Of a DNA stretch of 64,000 nt, positions 6,299 through 14,367 are shown in pieces. Made by a program: the position numbers and the translations under genes. Origin of the DNA: Blastopirellula marina DSM 3645 (GTDB taxonomy: Bacteria; Planctomycetota; Planctomycetia; Pirellulales; Pirellulaceae). Numbering within the stretch: position 1 is the stretch's first letter; every line of letters begins with the position of its first letter. Under the pieces are notes generated by a model that saw only the letters and a list, made by a program, of their open reading frames with translations, had not been told where the DNA came from and made no database searches. The stretch spans positions 968,982-1,032,981 of the forward strand of contig NZ_CH672376.1 in the NCBI RefSeq assembly GCF_000153105.1, in the 5' to 3' direction.

Positions 6299-6910
6299 AT
6301 GGACGAACAACCGCCGCATCGAAAGCGAGTTAAGCACTTTCATGTGCCGGGGCATTTTCATGCGTTGACGTTTTCTACCTATCGTCGACGACCGCTTTTG
6401 ACCAACGACCGCTGGCGCACCATCTTGGCTCGATCGATCGACGACGCCTGCCAATTGGAGGCCTGCCAATGGATCGCGATGGTCTTCATGCCAGAGCATG
6501 TTCATCTGCTGGTATTGCCGGTCTCCGCCGAGGCCAGCATCAGTCGACTACTACAGAAAATCAAACAACCGACATCTCGACAAATCAAAACGATGCTGGT
6601 CGAAGCTCGTTCTCGATTGCTGGACGAGTTGACGATCTAAGAGCGGCCTGGCAAATGTTGCTTTCGCTTCTGGCAAGAGGGCTCTGGTTACGATCGCAAT
6701 CTCTTTCAACCCTCGGCGATCGAAGCGGCGATCGACTATATTCATGAAAACCCCGTTCGTCGCGGGCTCTGCCGACGAGCGATCGATTGGAAGTGGTCGA
6801 GCGCCCGGCTTTACCTGAACGGGATCGTTGATCCTCGCCTGCCAAACTTATCGTTTCCGCCGCCTGGCCTGTTCGATAACGCTGGAGTGCAATCGCCGCA
6901 CTCGGAGTGA
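6299..6910 (+). pseudogene. RAYT transposase interrupted by one in-frame stop
   Basis: A single frame of 204 codons reads through a full RAYT except for a TAA at 6638-6640. Before it are HALTFSTYRRRPLLTNDRW and the HUH motif VFMPEHVHLLVLP. After it, in the same frame, come FRFWQEGSGYDRNLF and the catalytic-tyrosine helix AIDYIHENPVRRGL, then WKWSSARLY and a stop at 6910. One C-to-T change (CAA to TAA) would account for the stop, so this is a recently broken gene, a sequencing error, or a readthrough case. It is flanked by inverted family B repeats. It differs clearly in sequence from the RAYT at 1758-2435. Confidence 0.85.
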
Positions 6911-6975
6911 AGACACTGGCTGAAAAGGGCCAGTGGCACAACGAAAATGACCTGCTGGCCAGTGCCATCCAGCCG
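6909..6975. repeat. REP-like repeat, family B, right flank of second RAYT locus
   Basis: GAAGACACTGGCT (6909-6921) overlaps the end of the RAYT frame. It is followed by GGGCCAGTGGCACAACG and GGCCAGTGCCATCCAGCCG, ending at 6975. Reverse-complemented it aligns with the left copy at 6157-6213. Confidence 0.7.
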
Positions 6976-7030
6976 TTATCTGGACATGGACCGCCTGCAC
7001 GAACCGGAGGAGCAAGAGGCCGGCAAGGTT

Positions 7031-7068
7031 TAAAAAAAGAGCCCGCGTGGGGGTCACGCGGGCTCTTT
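7031..7068 (-). terminator. Rho-independent terminator of the Prc-type protease gene
   Basis: A 14-base-pair stem (7036-7049 with 7055-7068, AAAGAGCCCGCGTG and its complement) has a 5-base loop. It is followed on the minus strand by a run of seven T (7032-7038). It lies about 25 bases after the protease stop. Confidence 0.9.
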
Positions 7069-7093
7069 CAATTTCTTCGCAGCGTCGATCCAC

Positions 7094-9175
7094 TTATTGT
7101 CGAGCGGCGACGCGGCCTTGTTCTAGCAGTTTGACGTAGTCGGAGGTGACGTCGATCACTTCGTCGAAGTAGAAGTCTTTCTTCACGACTTCGTCGGTGT
7201 TCTCGGTGTCTTCCTTGAACGTGTCCTCTTCGGTCTTTTCCTTGTCGAGTTCTTTACGCTCGGCCAGGTATTCGGCCTCGTTCAGGTTGACCGCTTTGCG
7301 GTTTTTCTGCACGACGTAACGCTCGATGTTCTTATTGACCTTTTGGAAGTCTTCCGACTGACCAATGCGATCGTTTACGTCGGTCTGCAATTGCTTGAGC
7401 AGATTGGGATCGACCATGTTGTAGAGCGTGTACTGGGCTTGGGGGATTTTGTCCCAAGCGATCGCATAGTCGAGATCCCCTTCGCCGATGTCCATGTGCG
7501 TGGTGATCCACGGCAGGACGACGTCGGCTTCGACGCCGCGACGCTGCGTGCTTTCGCCGTTAGGGCGATAGAACTGCTGCATCGTGATCTTCAACGCGCC
7601 ATAGTTGGGCGGGTTCGGCACCGGGAAGAGTTGGCTGCCCAGGTCCAGCAAGCTTTGCACGGTTCCTTTGCCGTGGGTCGCTTGATCGCCGACGATGATG
7701 CCGCGTTTGTAGTCTTGGATGGCGCCGGCGAGGATCTCACTGGCGCTGGCGCTCAGCTTGCTGGTCAAAACAACCAGCGGGCCTTTCCAGACCATGCCGC
7801 GATCGGTGTCGTCGTAGGCCTGAATGTTGCCGCTGGAGTCTTTCACTTGCACGACCGGACCTTGATCGATGAACAACCCGGTCAGGTTGATCGCTTCGGT
7901 CAAGCTGCCGCCGCCGTTGCGACGCAGGTCAAGCACGACCGCTTGAACTTCCTGGTCGTTGAAGTCGTCCAGCAATTTGCGCACGTCGCGGGTGGTGCTT
8001 TTGAAGTCGCCCAGTCCGCGGCGAGCGGCGTCCATATCCATGTAGAAGCTCGGCAGGTCGATCCAACCGACTCGCAGCGTGCGGCCGTCATCGGTCTTGT
8101 GATCGATCACTTCGCCGCGGGCTTCACTATCTTTCAGTTCAATTTTGGCGCGAGTGACGTTGTAGATGGTCGTCTCGCCGGTTCCCTTCGCTTTGACGCC
8201 GAGCCGGACGACGGTGCCGGCTTTGCCGCGGATCAAGTTGACGACGTCGTTCAGCTTCATGTCGACCACGTCGACCATCTCACCGTTTTCGCCTTGGCCG
8301 ACGGTGACGATGGTGTCTTCGGGATGCAGCTTGCCATGTTTGTCAGCGGCGCCGCCGGGGATGACTTTGGTCACTTTGACCACGCCGTCTTCAGACAACA
8401 GCGCGGCGCCGATGCCGTCGAGCTGCAATCGCATGCTGATGTTGAAGTTCTCCAACGTCGACGGCGACATGTAAGTCGTGTGCGGATCAAACGACGAGGT
8501 CATCGACGTCAGAAACATTTCCAACAGTTCGTCGCCGCTGGTTTGCGACATCCGGCGAGCGAAGCTCTCGTAGCGACGATGAATCTTCTCTTGCGCTTCT
8601 TCTGGGGTTTTGTCGTCCGCTTTTTCCGACAGGATGTCGTACTTCACGCGTTGACGCCAGCGATCGTACGCTTCGGCTTCGTTTTTCGGATATTGGACCT
8701 TGTCGGCGTCGGTGATGAACATTTCCTTCTTCTCGAAGTCGAGATCGGCGGCGAGCACGCGATCGACCATCGCGACCCGTTCGTTGACCCGCTTGAGGAA
8801 GCGATCAAAGACGGTGCGTGAGAAGCTGACGTCGCCGGCGTTGACCATGTCGTCCAACTTGTCACGGTTGGCGGCGAACTCGTCGACGTCGCTTTGATAG
8901 AAGTAAAGTTTGAGCGGATCGAGCGTCTTCAGAAATTGATCGAAGGCGCGCTGCGACATTTCGTCATCGATCGGATGGTTCGATAGATGATCCTTTTTCA
9001 TTAACTGCGTCACGGCGAAGGCGACGCGGCGCTCGCTGACTTTTGGTGCGAGCTGAGCCGAAGATTGATCCGGCAAGCAGACAAAGATTGCGGAGAAAAG
9101 AAAAGACGCGAACGTCAAGACGCGCAAAGCGCCAGGGCGACGCCAACTATTCCGAGTAACGGTCGTTGGGTGCAT
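7094..9175 (-). CDS. prc: Tail-specific (carboxy-terminal) S41 protease, Prc/Tsp type
   Basis: The 693-residue exported protease begins with a signal sequence (RVLTFASFLFSAIFVCLPDQ, cleavage probably after SSAQ). Next is the Tsp N-terminal domain (RRVAFAVTQLMKKDHLSNHP and FDQFLKTLDPLKLYFYQSD), a PDZ domain at about 240-330 (IGAALLSEDGVVKVTKVIPG), and the S41 core. The catalytic Ser lies in LSASASEILAGAIQDYKRG (about residue 475) and the general-base Lys in QATHGKGTVQ (about 502), the Ser-Lys dyad of the family. It would degrade misfolded or tagged envelope proteins. The Glu/Lys-rich C-terminal third is shorter than an E. coli-like tail. It is read alone from its own upstream region and ends in a strong terminator. 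Divergent neighbour is the sigma54 activator. Confidence 0.93.
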   Translation of the reverse strand: MHPTTVTRNSWRRPGALRVLTFASFLFSAIFVCLPDQSSAQLAPKVSERRVAFAVTQLMKKDHLSNHPIDDEMSQRAFDQFLKTLDPLKLYFYQSDVDEFAANRDKLDDMVNAGDVSFSRTVFDRFLKRVNERVAMVDRVLAADLDFEKKEMFITDADKVQYPKNEAEAYDRWRQRVKYDILSEKADDKTPEEAQEKIHRRYESFARRMSQTSGDELLEMFLTSMTSSFDPHTTYMSPSTLENFNISMRLQLDGIGAALLSEDGVVKVTKVIPGGAADKHGKLHPEDTIVTVGQGENGEMVDVVDMKLNDVVNLIRGKAGTVVRLGVKAKGTGETTIYNVTRAKIELKDSEARGEVIDHKTDDGRTLRVGWIDLPSFYMDMDAARRGLGDFKSTTRDVRKLLDDFNDQEVQAVVLDLRRNGGGSLTEAINLTGLFIDQGPVVQVKDSSGNIQAYDDTDRGMVWKGPLVVLTSKLSASASEILAGAIQDYKRGIIVGDQATHGKGTVQSLLDLGSQLFPVPNPPNYGALKITMQQFYRPNGESTQRRGVEADVVLPWITTHMDIGEGDLDYAIAWDKIPQAQYTLYNMVDPNLLKQLQTDVNDRIGQSEDFQKVNKNIERYVVQKNRKAVNLNEAEYLAERKELDKEKTEEDTFKEDTENTDEVVKKDFYFDEVIDVTSDYVKLLEQGRVAARQ

Positions 9176-9526
9176 GCCAATCCCTTACAGTTGAATTTTT
9201 ATGAGTAGTTGTTGGAGTGGCGAAGAGGGCCAAATGTGGGGCTGGGACGGGGTTATAACCGATCCTATCTACAGGGTCTACGTCACTCAAGCCAGCGTGG
9301 TTTGCCTGATTTAACCGGCGAGCCGGTGTGGTGTGTCCAATTTTTACGTGGGATAGTTGCGCGCGGCAAGTTTTTCTTGCGTCCCTTTTTGCGAACCTGC
9401 GAAAACAGGCGGCCTAACCCCCTGTTGCGGCTGGCGACGCCGGGCCGGTTTGACGTAAGATAAGGGAAGCTATTGATTTAAATGCGAAAGTCCTCTCTCG
9501 GCGGCTTCCCAACCGAGCGGAACGAT
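9176..9526. other. Divergent intergenic region
   Basis: This region separates the protease gene (leftward) from the FHA-sigma54 activator (rightward) and must hold both promoters. I see no protein-coding signal or repeat. An in-frame ATG at 9482 could extend the activator by 15 residues. Confidence 0.4.
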
Positions 9527-11365
9527 ATGGCGAACTACAGTTACCTAAAGTTACTTTCCGGCACCGGACCCGGCACCAATTTTGCGCTGGACGCCGACGC
9601 CGAAAATCTGATCGGACGCGGTCTGGAATGTCATATTACGCTGACAGACCCCCTCTGTTCGCGGGTTCATGCGTCGATTTTTCTCAAAGAAGGGGTCTGG
9701 TGGGTTAAAGATTGCGAGAGCCGCAACGGCTGCTATCTGGATGACCAGCGGATTGCCGAAGGGAAGCTGTTTGACGGGGGGCGCCTGCGAGTGGGCGCCA
9801 CCGAGTTCAATTTCAACAGCAGCAGCCAGCCTCCGACATCCTACGATTCGGACGCGAACAACATGACCCAAACGATCGTCCGCGATCTGCCGGTCGATCC
9901 GCAAGACACCAATCTGGTCGCGCTGCGCGAGCTGAAAGACTACAAGCAGGCGCAGCGGCTGATTTTGCTCTACCAGTTTGCGATCAAGCTGCTGGGAAGC
10001 GACGATCCGGACGTCATTATCCGTACGGCGCTCGATCTGCTGAAAGATCACTCGAAAGCCGCAGTCGTCGGTTTTCATTGGCTGACCGAAGATGGCAAGT
10101 TGAAATTGAAGCGTCAGCTGCCTGAGGATGTCGAAGATGCGTTTAAGCTGAGCGAATCGCTCACCGCGATGGTTTGTCAGCAAGGGCACGCCGTTTGGAT
10201 CGCCAACGAAGCGAGTCAGGACGAATCGACGCGGCTGAAACACTTTGCCGATGCGATTTGCGTTCCCCTGATTCACAAGAAACAGACGCTGGGAACGATC
10301 CATCTCTATCGCGAACAAGAACGCTTTCTGCAGAACGACCTCGATTTCACCATCTCGCTGGCCAACATCCTGGTTATTGCGCTCTCGCGCGCTTGGGAGC
10401 TGACCAAGCTGCAGGCCGGTTACGAACGCTTGGTGCAGCAATCGGCGGCGTTTGATGAACTGATCGGCGAGAGCCGGCCGATGGTCGAGCTGAAGCAAAA
10501 GATTGCCCGCATTGCAAAAGCCGGGGGCGCCGTGATGGTGCGCGGCGAGAGCGGCGCCGGCAAAGAGTTGGTCGCTCGGGCGCTGCACAAAACGTCAAGC
10601 CGCAGCGATCGTCCGATGCTGAGCGTGAACTGTGCGGCGCTGCCTGAATCGCTGATCGAAAGCCAATTGTTCGGCCATAAGAAGGGTGCTTTTACCGGGG
10701 CGGACACCGACCATGTCGGCTTTTTCCAGCAAGCGGACGGCGGGACGCTCTTTTTGGACGAAGTGGGCGAGATGACGCTCGATGGCCAAGCGAAGCTGCT
10801 GCGGATCTTGGAAGGGCATCCTTTTTTGCCGCTGGGCGCGACGAAAGAAGTGAGCGTCGACGTGCGGCTGATCGCCGCCACCAACCGTGATTTGGCCGAA
10901 TTTGTGCGGGAAAAGCGGTTTCGCGAAGATTTGTACTATCGGCTTTGCGTCTTCGAGCTCTATATTCCACCGCTGCGCGAGCGGGGCGAAGATATCGAAA
11001 CTTTGGCGAACCATTTTCTCGATCACTTCAAACGTCAGCATGGCCGTCCCGAGCTGATGCTTTCGGACGCGGCGAAGAAAAAATTGTTGAATTATCAATG
11101 GCCCGGGAATGTTCGACAGTTACGCAATGTACTGGACAGTGCGGTGGTTTTGGCCGACTCGGCGATGATCGAACCGCGTGATCTTGGCCTGCGAGACGCC
11201 GGGCTCGGGGAGCCGGAGTCCTTGCGTTTTGACTTCTGGGAAAAGAAACTGATTGAAGAAGCGATGGAGCGCACCGGCGGCAATGTTTCGGAAACGATCA
11301 AACTGCTCGGCGTTAGTCGCGCCACGTTGTATCGCAAACTGGACGAGTACAACATCAAACGATGA
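9527..11365 (+). CDS. FHA-GAF sigma-54-dependent transcriptional activator
   Basis: About 612 residues in four parts. An N-terminal FHA domain (about 5-100, with NLIGRGLECHITLTDPLCSR and SRNGCYLD) binds phosphothreonine. A GAF-like domain (about 135-295) follows. The AAA+ sigma-54 interaction domain has Walker A GESGAGKE (about 342), the GAFTGA loop (about 387) that contacts sigma54, and Walker B GGTLFLDEVGEM. A Fis-type helix-turn-helix closes it (LLGVSRATLYRKLDEYNIKR). FHA in place of a receiver implies control by a Ser/Thr kinase, common in planctomycetes. I start at MANYSYLKLL because the FHA fold begins there; ATG 9482 is the alternative. The stop overlaps the next gene by four bases (ATGA), so the hydrolase is co-translated. 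Confidence 0.9.
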   Translation: MANYSYLKLLSGTGPGTNFALDADAENLIGRGLECHITLTDPLCSRVHASIFLKEGVWWVKDCESRNGCYLDDQRIAEGKLFDGGRLRVGATEFNFNSSSQPPTSYDSDANNMTQTIVRDLPVDPQDTNLVALRELKDYKQAQRLILLYQFAIKLLGSDDPDVIIRTALDLLKDHSKAAVVGFHWLTEDGKLKLKRQLPEDVEDAFKLSESLTAMVCQQGHAVWIANEASQDESTRLKHFADAICVPLIHKKQTLGTIHLYREQERFLQNDLDFTISLANILVIALSRAWELTKLQAGYERLVQQSAAFDELIGESRPMVELKQKIARIAKAGGAVMVRGESGAGKELVARALHKTSSRSDRPMLSVNCAALPESLIESQLFGHKKGAFTGADTDHVGFFQQADGGTLFLDEVGEMTLDGQAKLLRILEGHPFLPLGATKEVSVDVRLIAATNRDLAEFVREKRFREDLYYRLCVFELYIPPLRERGEDIETLANHFLDHFKRQHGRPELMLSDAAKKKLLNYQWPGNVRQLRNVLDSAVVLADSAMIEPRDLGLRDAGLGEPESLRFDFWEKKLIEEAMERTGGNVSETIKLLGVSRATLYRKLDEYNIKR

Positions 11366-12378
11366 TTAGTTCGATCGACGATCTGGCCAGCTCGCAAAGC
11401 GGCTACCGCCCTCATCCCATTCTGCGCGGCCCTCACGTGCAAACGATTTTGGGCGCTTATTGGCGCGGCCCGTCCGCTCCGTACGCCGCTCGGCCGCATG
11501 TCGTCACCCTGGACGATGGCGATCAGGTCGTCTTGCACGACGATCGACCTGCTGGCTGGCAGGCCGGCGATCGAACGGCGTTGTTGATCCATGGTCTGGG
11601 AGGTTGCCACTCGAGCCCTTATTTGGTCCGGATCGCCGGAAAGCTCAACGCGCTAGGCGTGCGCTCCTTTCGGATGGATTTGCGCGGGTGCGGCGCTGGG
11701 GCGAAACTCGCGAGAAAGCCGTTTCACGCCGGTTGTAGTGACGACGCTAGAGCGGCCGTTCAATTTATCGGATCGCTTTGCCCTGGTTCTGCTTGTACGG
11801 CGATCGGCTTTTCGCTGGGGGGAAATGTTGTGCTGAAACTGGCGGGCGAAGTTGGCGCCGGCTCGTGCGGAGGCTTAGATTCGGTTTTCTCGGTCGCGCC
11901 GCCGATCGATTTGGCGCATTGCTGTGAGAATATGAGCCGCGGCCTCAATCGTCTTTACGATCGCGATTTTGTCCGCCGGTTAATTCGCCGTGTCGAACTG
12001 CAGCGAGACTACGACGATCTTTCCACGGCGTTTCGTTTTTCGCAGCGACCGCGACGAATCGTCGAATTTGACCGCGACTACACGGCGCCGATGGCCGGGT
12101 TCGACAGCGTCAGCGAGTACTACGAAAAGGCGAGCTCTGGTCCGCTGTTGGCCAATATCGCAATGCCAACGCACATCTTGACCGCCGCCGACGATCCGAT
12201 CGTGCCGCGGGCAATTTTCGACAAATTTCCCTTTTCTCCGCTCATTACGCTAGAAACGACCAGTCACGGCGGACATCTGGGCTTCTTGGCCCCACGCAAC
12301 ATCACTTCGGATCGGCGCTGGATGGACTGGCGCGTCGCCGATTGGGTCGCGGAATTGATGCAACGTAAGACCGTTTAG
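11362..12378 (+). CDS. Alpha/beta hydrolase, YheT family
   Basis: The 338-residue cytoplasmic protein matches the YheT/EMB8 group. It has an N-terminal FRPHPILRGPHVQTILGAY-like opening (YRPHPILRGPHVQTILGAYW), an oxyanion-side LLIHGLGGCHSSPY, the nucleophile elbow GFSLGGNV with Ser in GxSxGG, an Asp in ADDPIVP, and the catalytic His in TSHGGHLGFL. The family consists of esterase-like proteins, mostly of unknown substrate. Its ATG overlaps the stop of the sigma54 activator by four bases, so both are made from one message; whether the activator controls lipid or ester metabolism is not shown. Length and triad are complete. Confidence 0.88.
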   Translation: MISSIDDLASSQSGYRPHPILRGPHVQTILGAYWRGPSAPYAARPHVVTLDDGDQVVLHDDRPAGWQAGDRTALLIHGLGGCHSSPYLVRIAGKLNALGVRSFRMDLRGCGAGAKLARKPFHAGCSDDARAAVQFIGSLCPGSACTAIGFSLGGNVVLKLAGEVGAGSCGGLDSVFSVAPPIDLAHCCENMSRGLNRLYDRDFVRRLIRRVELQRDYDDLSTAFRFSQRPRRIVEFDRDYTAPMAGFDSVSEYYEKASSGPLLANIAMPTHILTAADDPIVPRAIFDKFPFSPLITLETTSHGGHLGFLAPRNITSDRRWMDWRVADWVAELMQRKTV

Positions 12379-12819
12379 CAGTTCCCCGCGACATCCGTTT
12401 CCAGCGACGGCCTGTCTCTGCTTGGCTTGCCCTCGTTCAACGGAGTGATTCGCATTCGCAACCGGCCCATGGCTGCTCCGATCGAGGAGGCAGGAGCCGT
12501 CTTCTGCGAGCCGATTGGACAGGCAGATCTGTTGTCATTCATGATCGCCGATGCGTCTGATTTGCAGGTGTTGGTAGATTTCAATGGTTTTAAATTTTTT
12601 GTCATTGACGCTGTTCGGAACCTACTTAAACTAGCTCTGTAGGGCCGTTCGTGGGCAAGGAACTCAGGTTCTCTATGAATGGTTCCCTTTTTTCCCGTAA
12701 TCGATCGATATAACCATTGGATGGATTGCGGTCCCTGTCTAAACGCTCTTCGTTTTCATTTTCAATTCATTTGCTTTGTCCCTTGGGTTCGCAGGGGGAC
12801 AGTTCTTTGGAGTATTCCC
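12379..12819. other. Intergenic stretch, no gene seen
   Basis: About 440 bases between the hydrolase and the DUF1559 gene. Short open frames exist on both strands, but none has a plausible ribosome site or recognisable protein. It probably contains the promoter of the DUF1559 gene; GGAG at 12809-12812 is that gene's ribosome site. Confidence 0.4.
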
Positions 12820-13812
12820 ATGAAAAATCACCGGACCGCTATCGGCGGTCGTCTCGGCCGTTGGGGTTTTACCTTGGTCGAACTGCTTGTTGTGATCGCC
12901 ATCATCGGGGTGCTGATCGCTTTGTTGCTTCCGGCTGTGCAGCAGGCCCGCGAAGCGGCTCGGCGGATGCAGTGCACCAATCAAATGAAGCAACTTGGTT
13001 TGGCGTTGCATAATTATCACGACACGCATCTCGCCTTTCCGCCTGCGGTGATCAACCCGGGATGCGTCGGCGGCGACTCGAGTCCGTTTCCAGCGACCAT
13101 GAAAGACAACGTTCGTAACATCACGGGGCATCTGCTGATCTTGCCGTTTTTAGAGCAGGGCGCGTTGCATTCCAAATTGGACTTCCGCTATCCGATGGGG
13201 CTGGCCGCTCATGGCGACGTTTCGGATCCGAGCGCCACAGACGCCGCCGGCAATATGGCTGCTCTGCAGGGGACGCGGCTCGACTTCTTTGCGTGTCCAT
13301 CGGATCCGTTTGATGTGGTGGGGGACGACGACAGCACGTCCGGCTACTACTACAACAAAGACTACTATCGCACGAGCTATGGCTTTATTTCGAGCGATTG
13401 GTCCGATCATGGAGATAACGCGAAACTGCTTTGGGGTTCGACGGCGAATAACGCTAGTCAACGTCCCGCGTTCGGCATCAATGGATCGGCCAAAATGGGA
13501 GACATCACCGACGGAATGAGCAATACCGTCATCATGGCGGAATCACGCATGGAAAAAGCGGACGACCGCTGGGGACCGTTTTGGGGAGCCTGGACCAATA
13601 CGTATTGGTTGAAAATGGGGGAAGGGATCAACGTGCCGGACACTCCGCCAAGCCCTCTGCAATACGCGCGAGCCCCCGGCAGTCACCATCCCGGCGGTTG
13701 CAACGCATTGTTTGGCGACGGCTCCATTCACTTTCTCAAAGAAACGACTCCCCTGGCCACGTTGAAGTACTTGGTTCGTATCGCGGACGATCAGGTGCTA
13801 AGCGAATACTAA
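12820..13812 (+). CDS. DUF1559 domain protein (pseudopilin-like, prepilin-cleavage N-terminus)
   Basis: About 330 residues from the ATG at 12820, chosen for the upstream GGAG and because the prepilin leader follows immediately. GFTLVELLVVIAIIGVLIAL is the type IV pilin-like cleavage site and helix, then LLPAVQQAREAARRMQC and MKQLGLALHNYHDTH. The C-terminal NALFGDGSIHFLKE is the H-X9-DG element of the SBP_bac_10/DUF1559 family, which planctomycetes carry in dozens of copies. It is presumably processed by a prepilin peptidase and anchored at the inner membrane; function is unknown. The downstream lipoprotein gene starts 19 bases after the stop, a pairing seen repeatedly in this phylum. Confidence 0.93.
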   Translation: MKNHRTAIGGRLGRWGFTLVELLVVIAIIGVLIALLLPAVQQAREAARRMQCTNQMKQLGLALHNYHDTHLAFPPAVINPGCVGGDSSPFPATMKDNVRNITGHLLILPFLEQGALHSKLDFRYPMGLAAHGDVSDPSATDAAGNMAALQGTRLDFFACPSDPFDVVGDDDSTSGYYYNKDYYRTSYGFISSDWSDHGDNAKLLWGSTANNASQRPAFGINGSAKMGDITDGMSNTVIMAESRMEKADDRWGPFWGAWTNTYWLKMGEGINVPDTPPSPLQYARAPGSHHPGGCNALFGDGSIHFLKETTPLATLKYLVRIADDQVLSEY

Positions 13813-13831
13813 AAACCGGAAAGCTCGATCC

Positions 13832-14260
13832 ATGAAATCTATTCTTCAAATCCACCGACGCGGTTTTCCGGCGGCGATAATCGCGGTGATGGCGTTACCG
13901 ATCATCGCCGCTACCGGCTGCTTCGGCGGGGGAAGCGGCGGTCCTGAATTAGCGAAGGTGACCGGCGTTGTGACCGTCAACGGCAAGCCGGTGGAAAGTA
14001 TCCAAGTGCTATTCGAACCACAATCAGAAGCGAGGGCTTCGCGTGGCAAAACAGATAGCGACGGTAAATTTGAGGTTTATTACAACCTCAACCAGCCGGG
14101 CGCCGTCCTGGGCGAACATCACGTCCAATTCGAGCTAAAAGGGGAAGGCTCGGATCAAAAGCTGATCCCCGCCAAGTACGCCTTTGGGGCGAAGGGAATC
14201 ATCGCCGAAGTTACCCAAGAGGGTCCCAACGAGTTCCAGTTTGACCTGACGGGAAAATAA
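13832..14260 (+). CDS. Lipoprotein with carboxypeptidase-regulatory-like (transthyretin-like) domain
   Basis: The 142-residue protein has a lipoprotein signal, AAIIAVMALPIIAATGC with Cys30 as the lipidation site, then a Gly-rich linker. A single beta-sandwich follows (ELAKVTGVVTVNGKPVESIQ and SRGKTDSDGKFEVYYN), the pattern of the carboxypeptidase regulatory-like fold. It lies 19 bases after the DUF1559 gene and ends in a strong terminator, so the two form a two-gene unit. Its place in the envelope next to a pseudopilin suggests a surface or periplasmic complex (inference). Confidence 0.85.
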   Translation: MKSILQIHRRGFPAAIIAVMALPIIAATGCFGGGSGGPELAKVTGVVTVNGKPVESIQVLFEPQSEARASRGKTDSDGKFEVYYNLNQPGAVLGEHHVQFELKGEGSDQKLIPAKYAFGAKGIIAEVTQEGPNEFQFDLTGK

Positions 14261-14292
14261 TGGATTGACGCCGCTACGCAATTGAACCACGC

Positions 14293-14328
14293 ACACGGCT
14301 CCTTCCCGGGGCCGTGTTTTTGTTTCTT
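14293..14328 (+). terminator. Rho-independent terminator after the lipoprotein gene
   Basis: ACACGGCTCC (14293-14302) pairs with GGGGCCGTGT (14308-14317) with one G-T pair. T-rich TTTTTGTTTCTT follows. It lies about 30 bases after the stop. Confidence 0.85.
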
Positions 14329-14367
14329 GGCGTCGTGTCGAACAAGGAGATCGTCCGATCGCGGCGT

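Noticed and set aside
7343-8821. A 492-codon open frame on the plus strand opposite the Prc-type protease gene
   Set aside because: It is the antisense shadow of a clear S41 protease. The residue pattern (long Val/Asp/Gly/Ala runs, no motif) reflects the codon bias of the real gene.
9551-10588. A 345-codon minus-strand open frame opposite the sigma54 activator
   Set aside because: The plus strand encodes FHA, GAF and AAA+ motifs; the opposite frame has none.
12375-12642. Small open frames in the gap before the DUF1559 gene
   Set aside because: No ribosome site, no recognisable protein, and one overlaps the hydrolase stop on the opposite strand.
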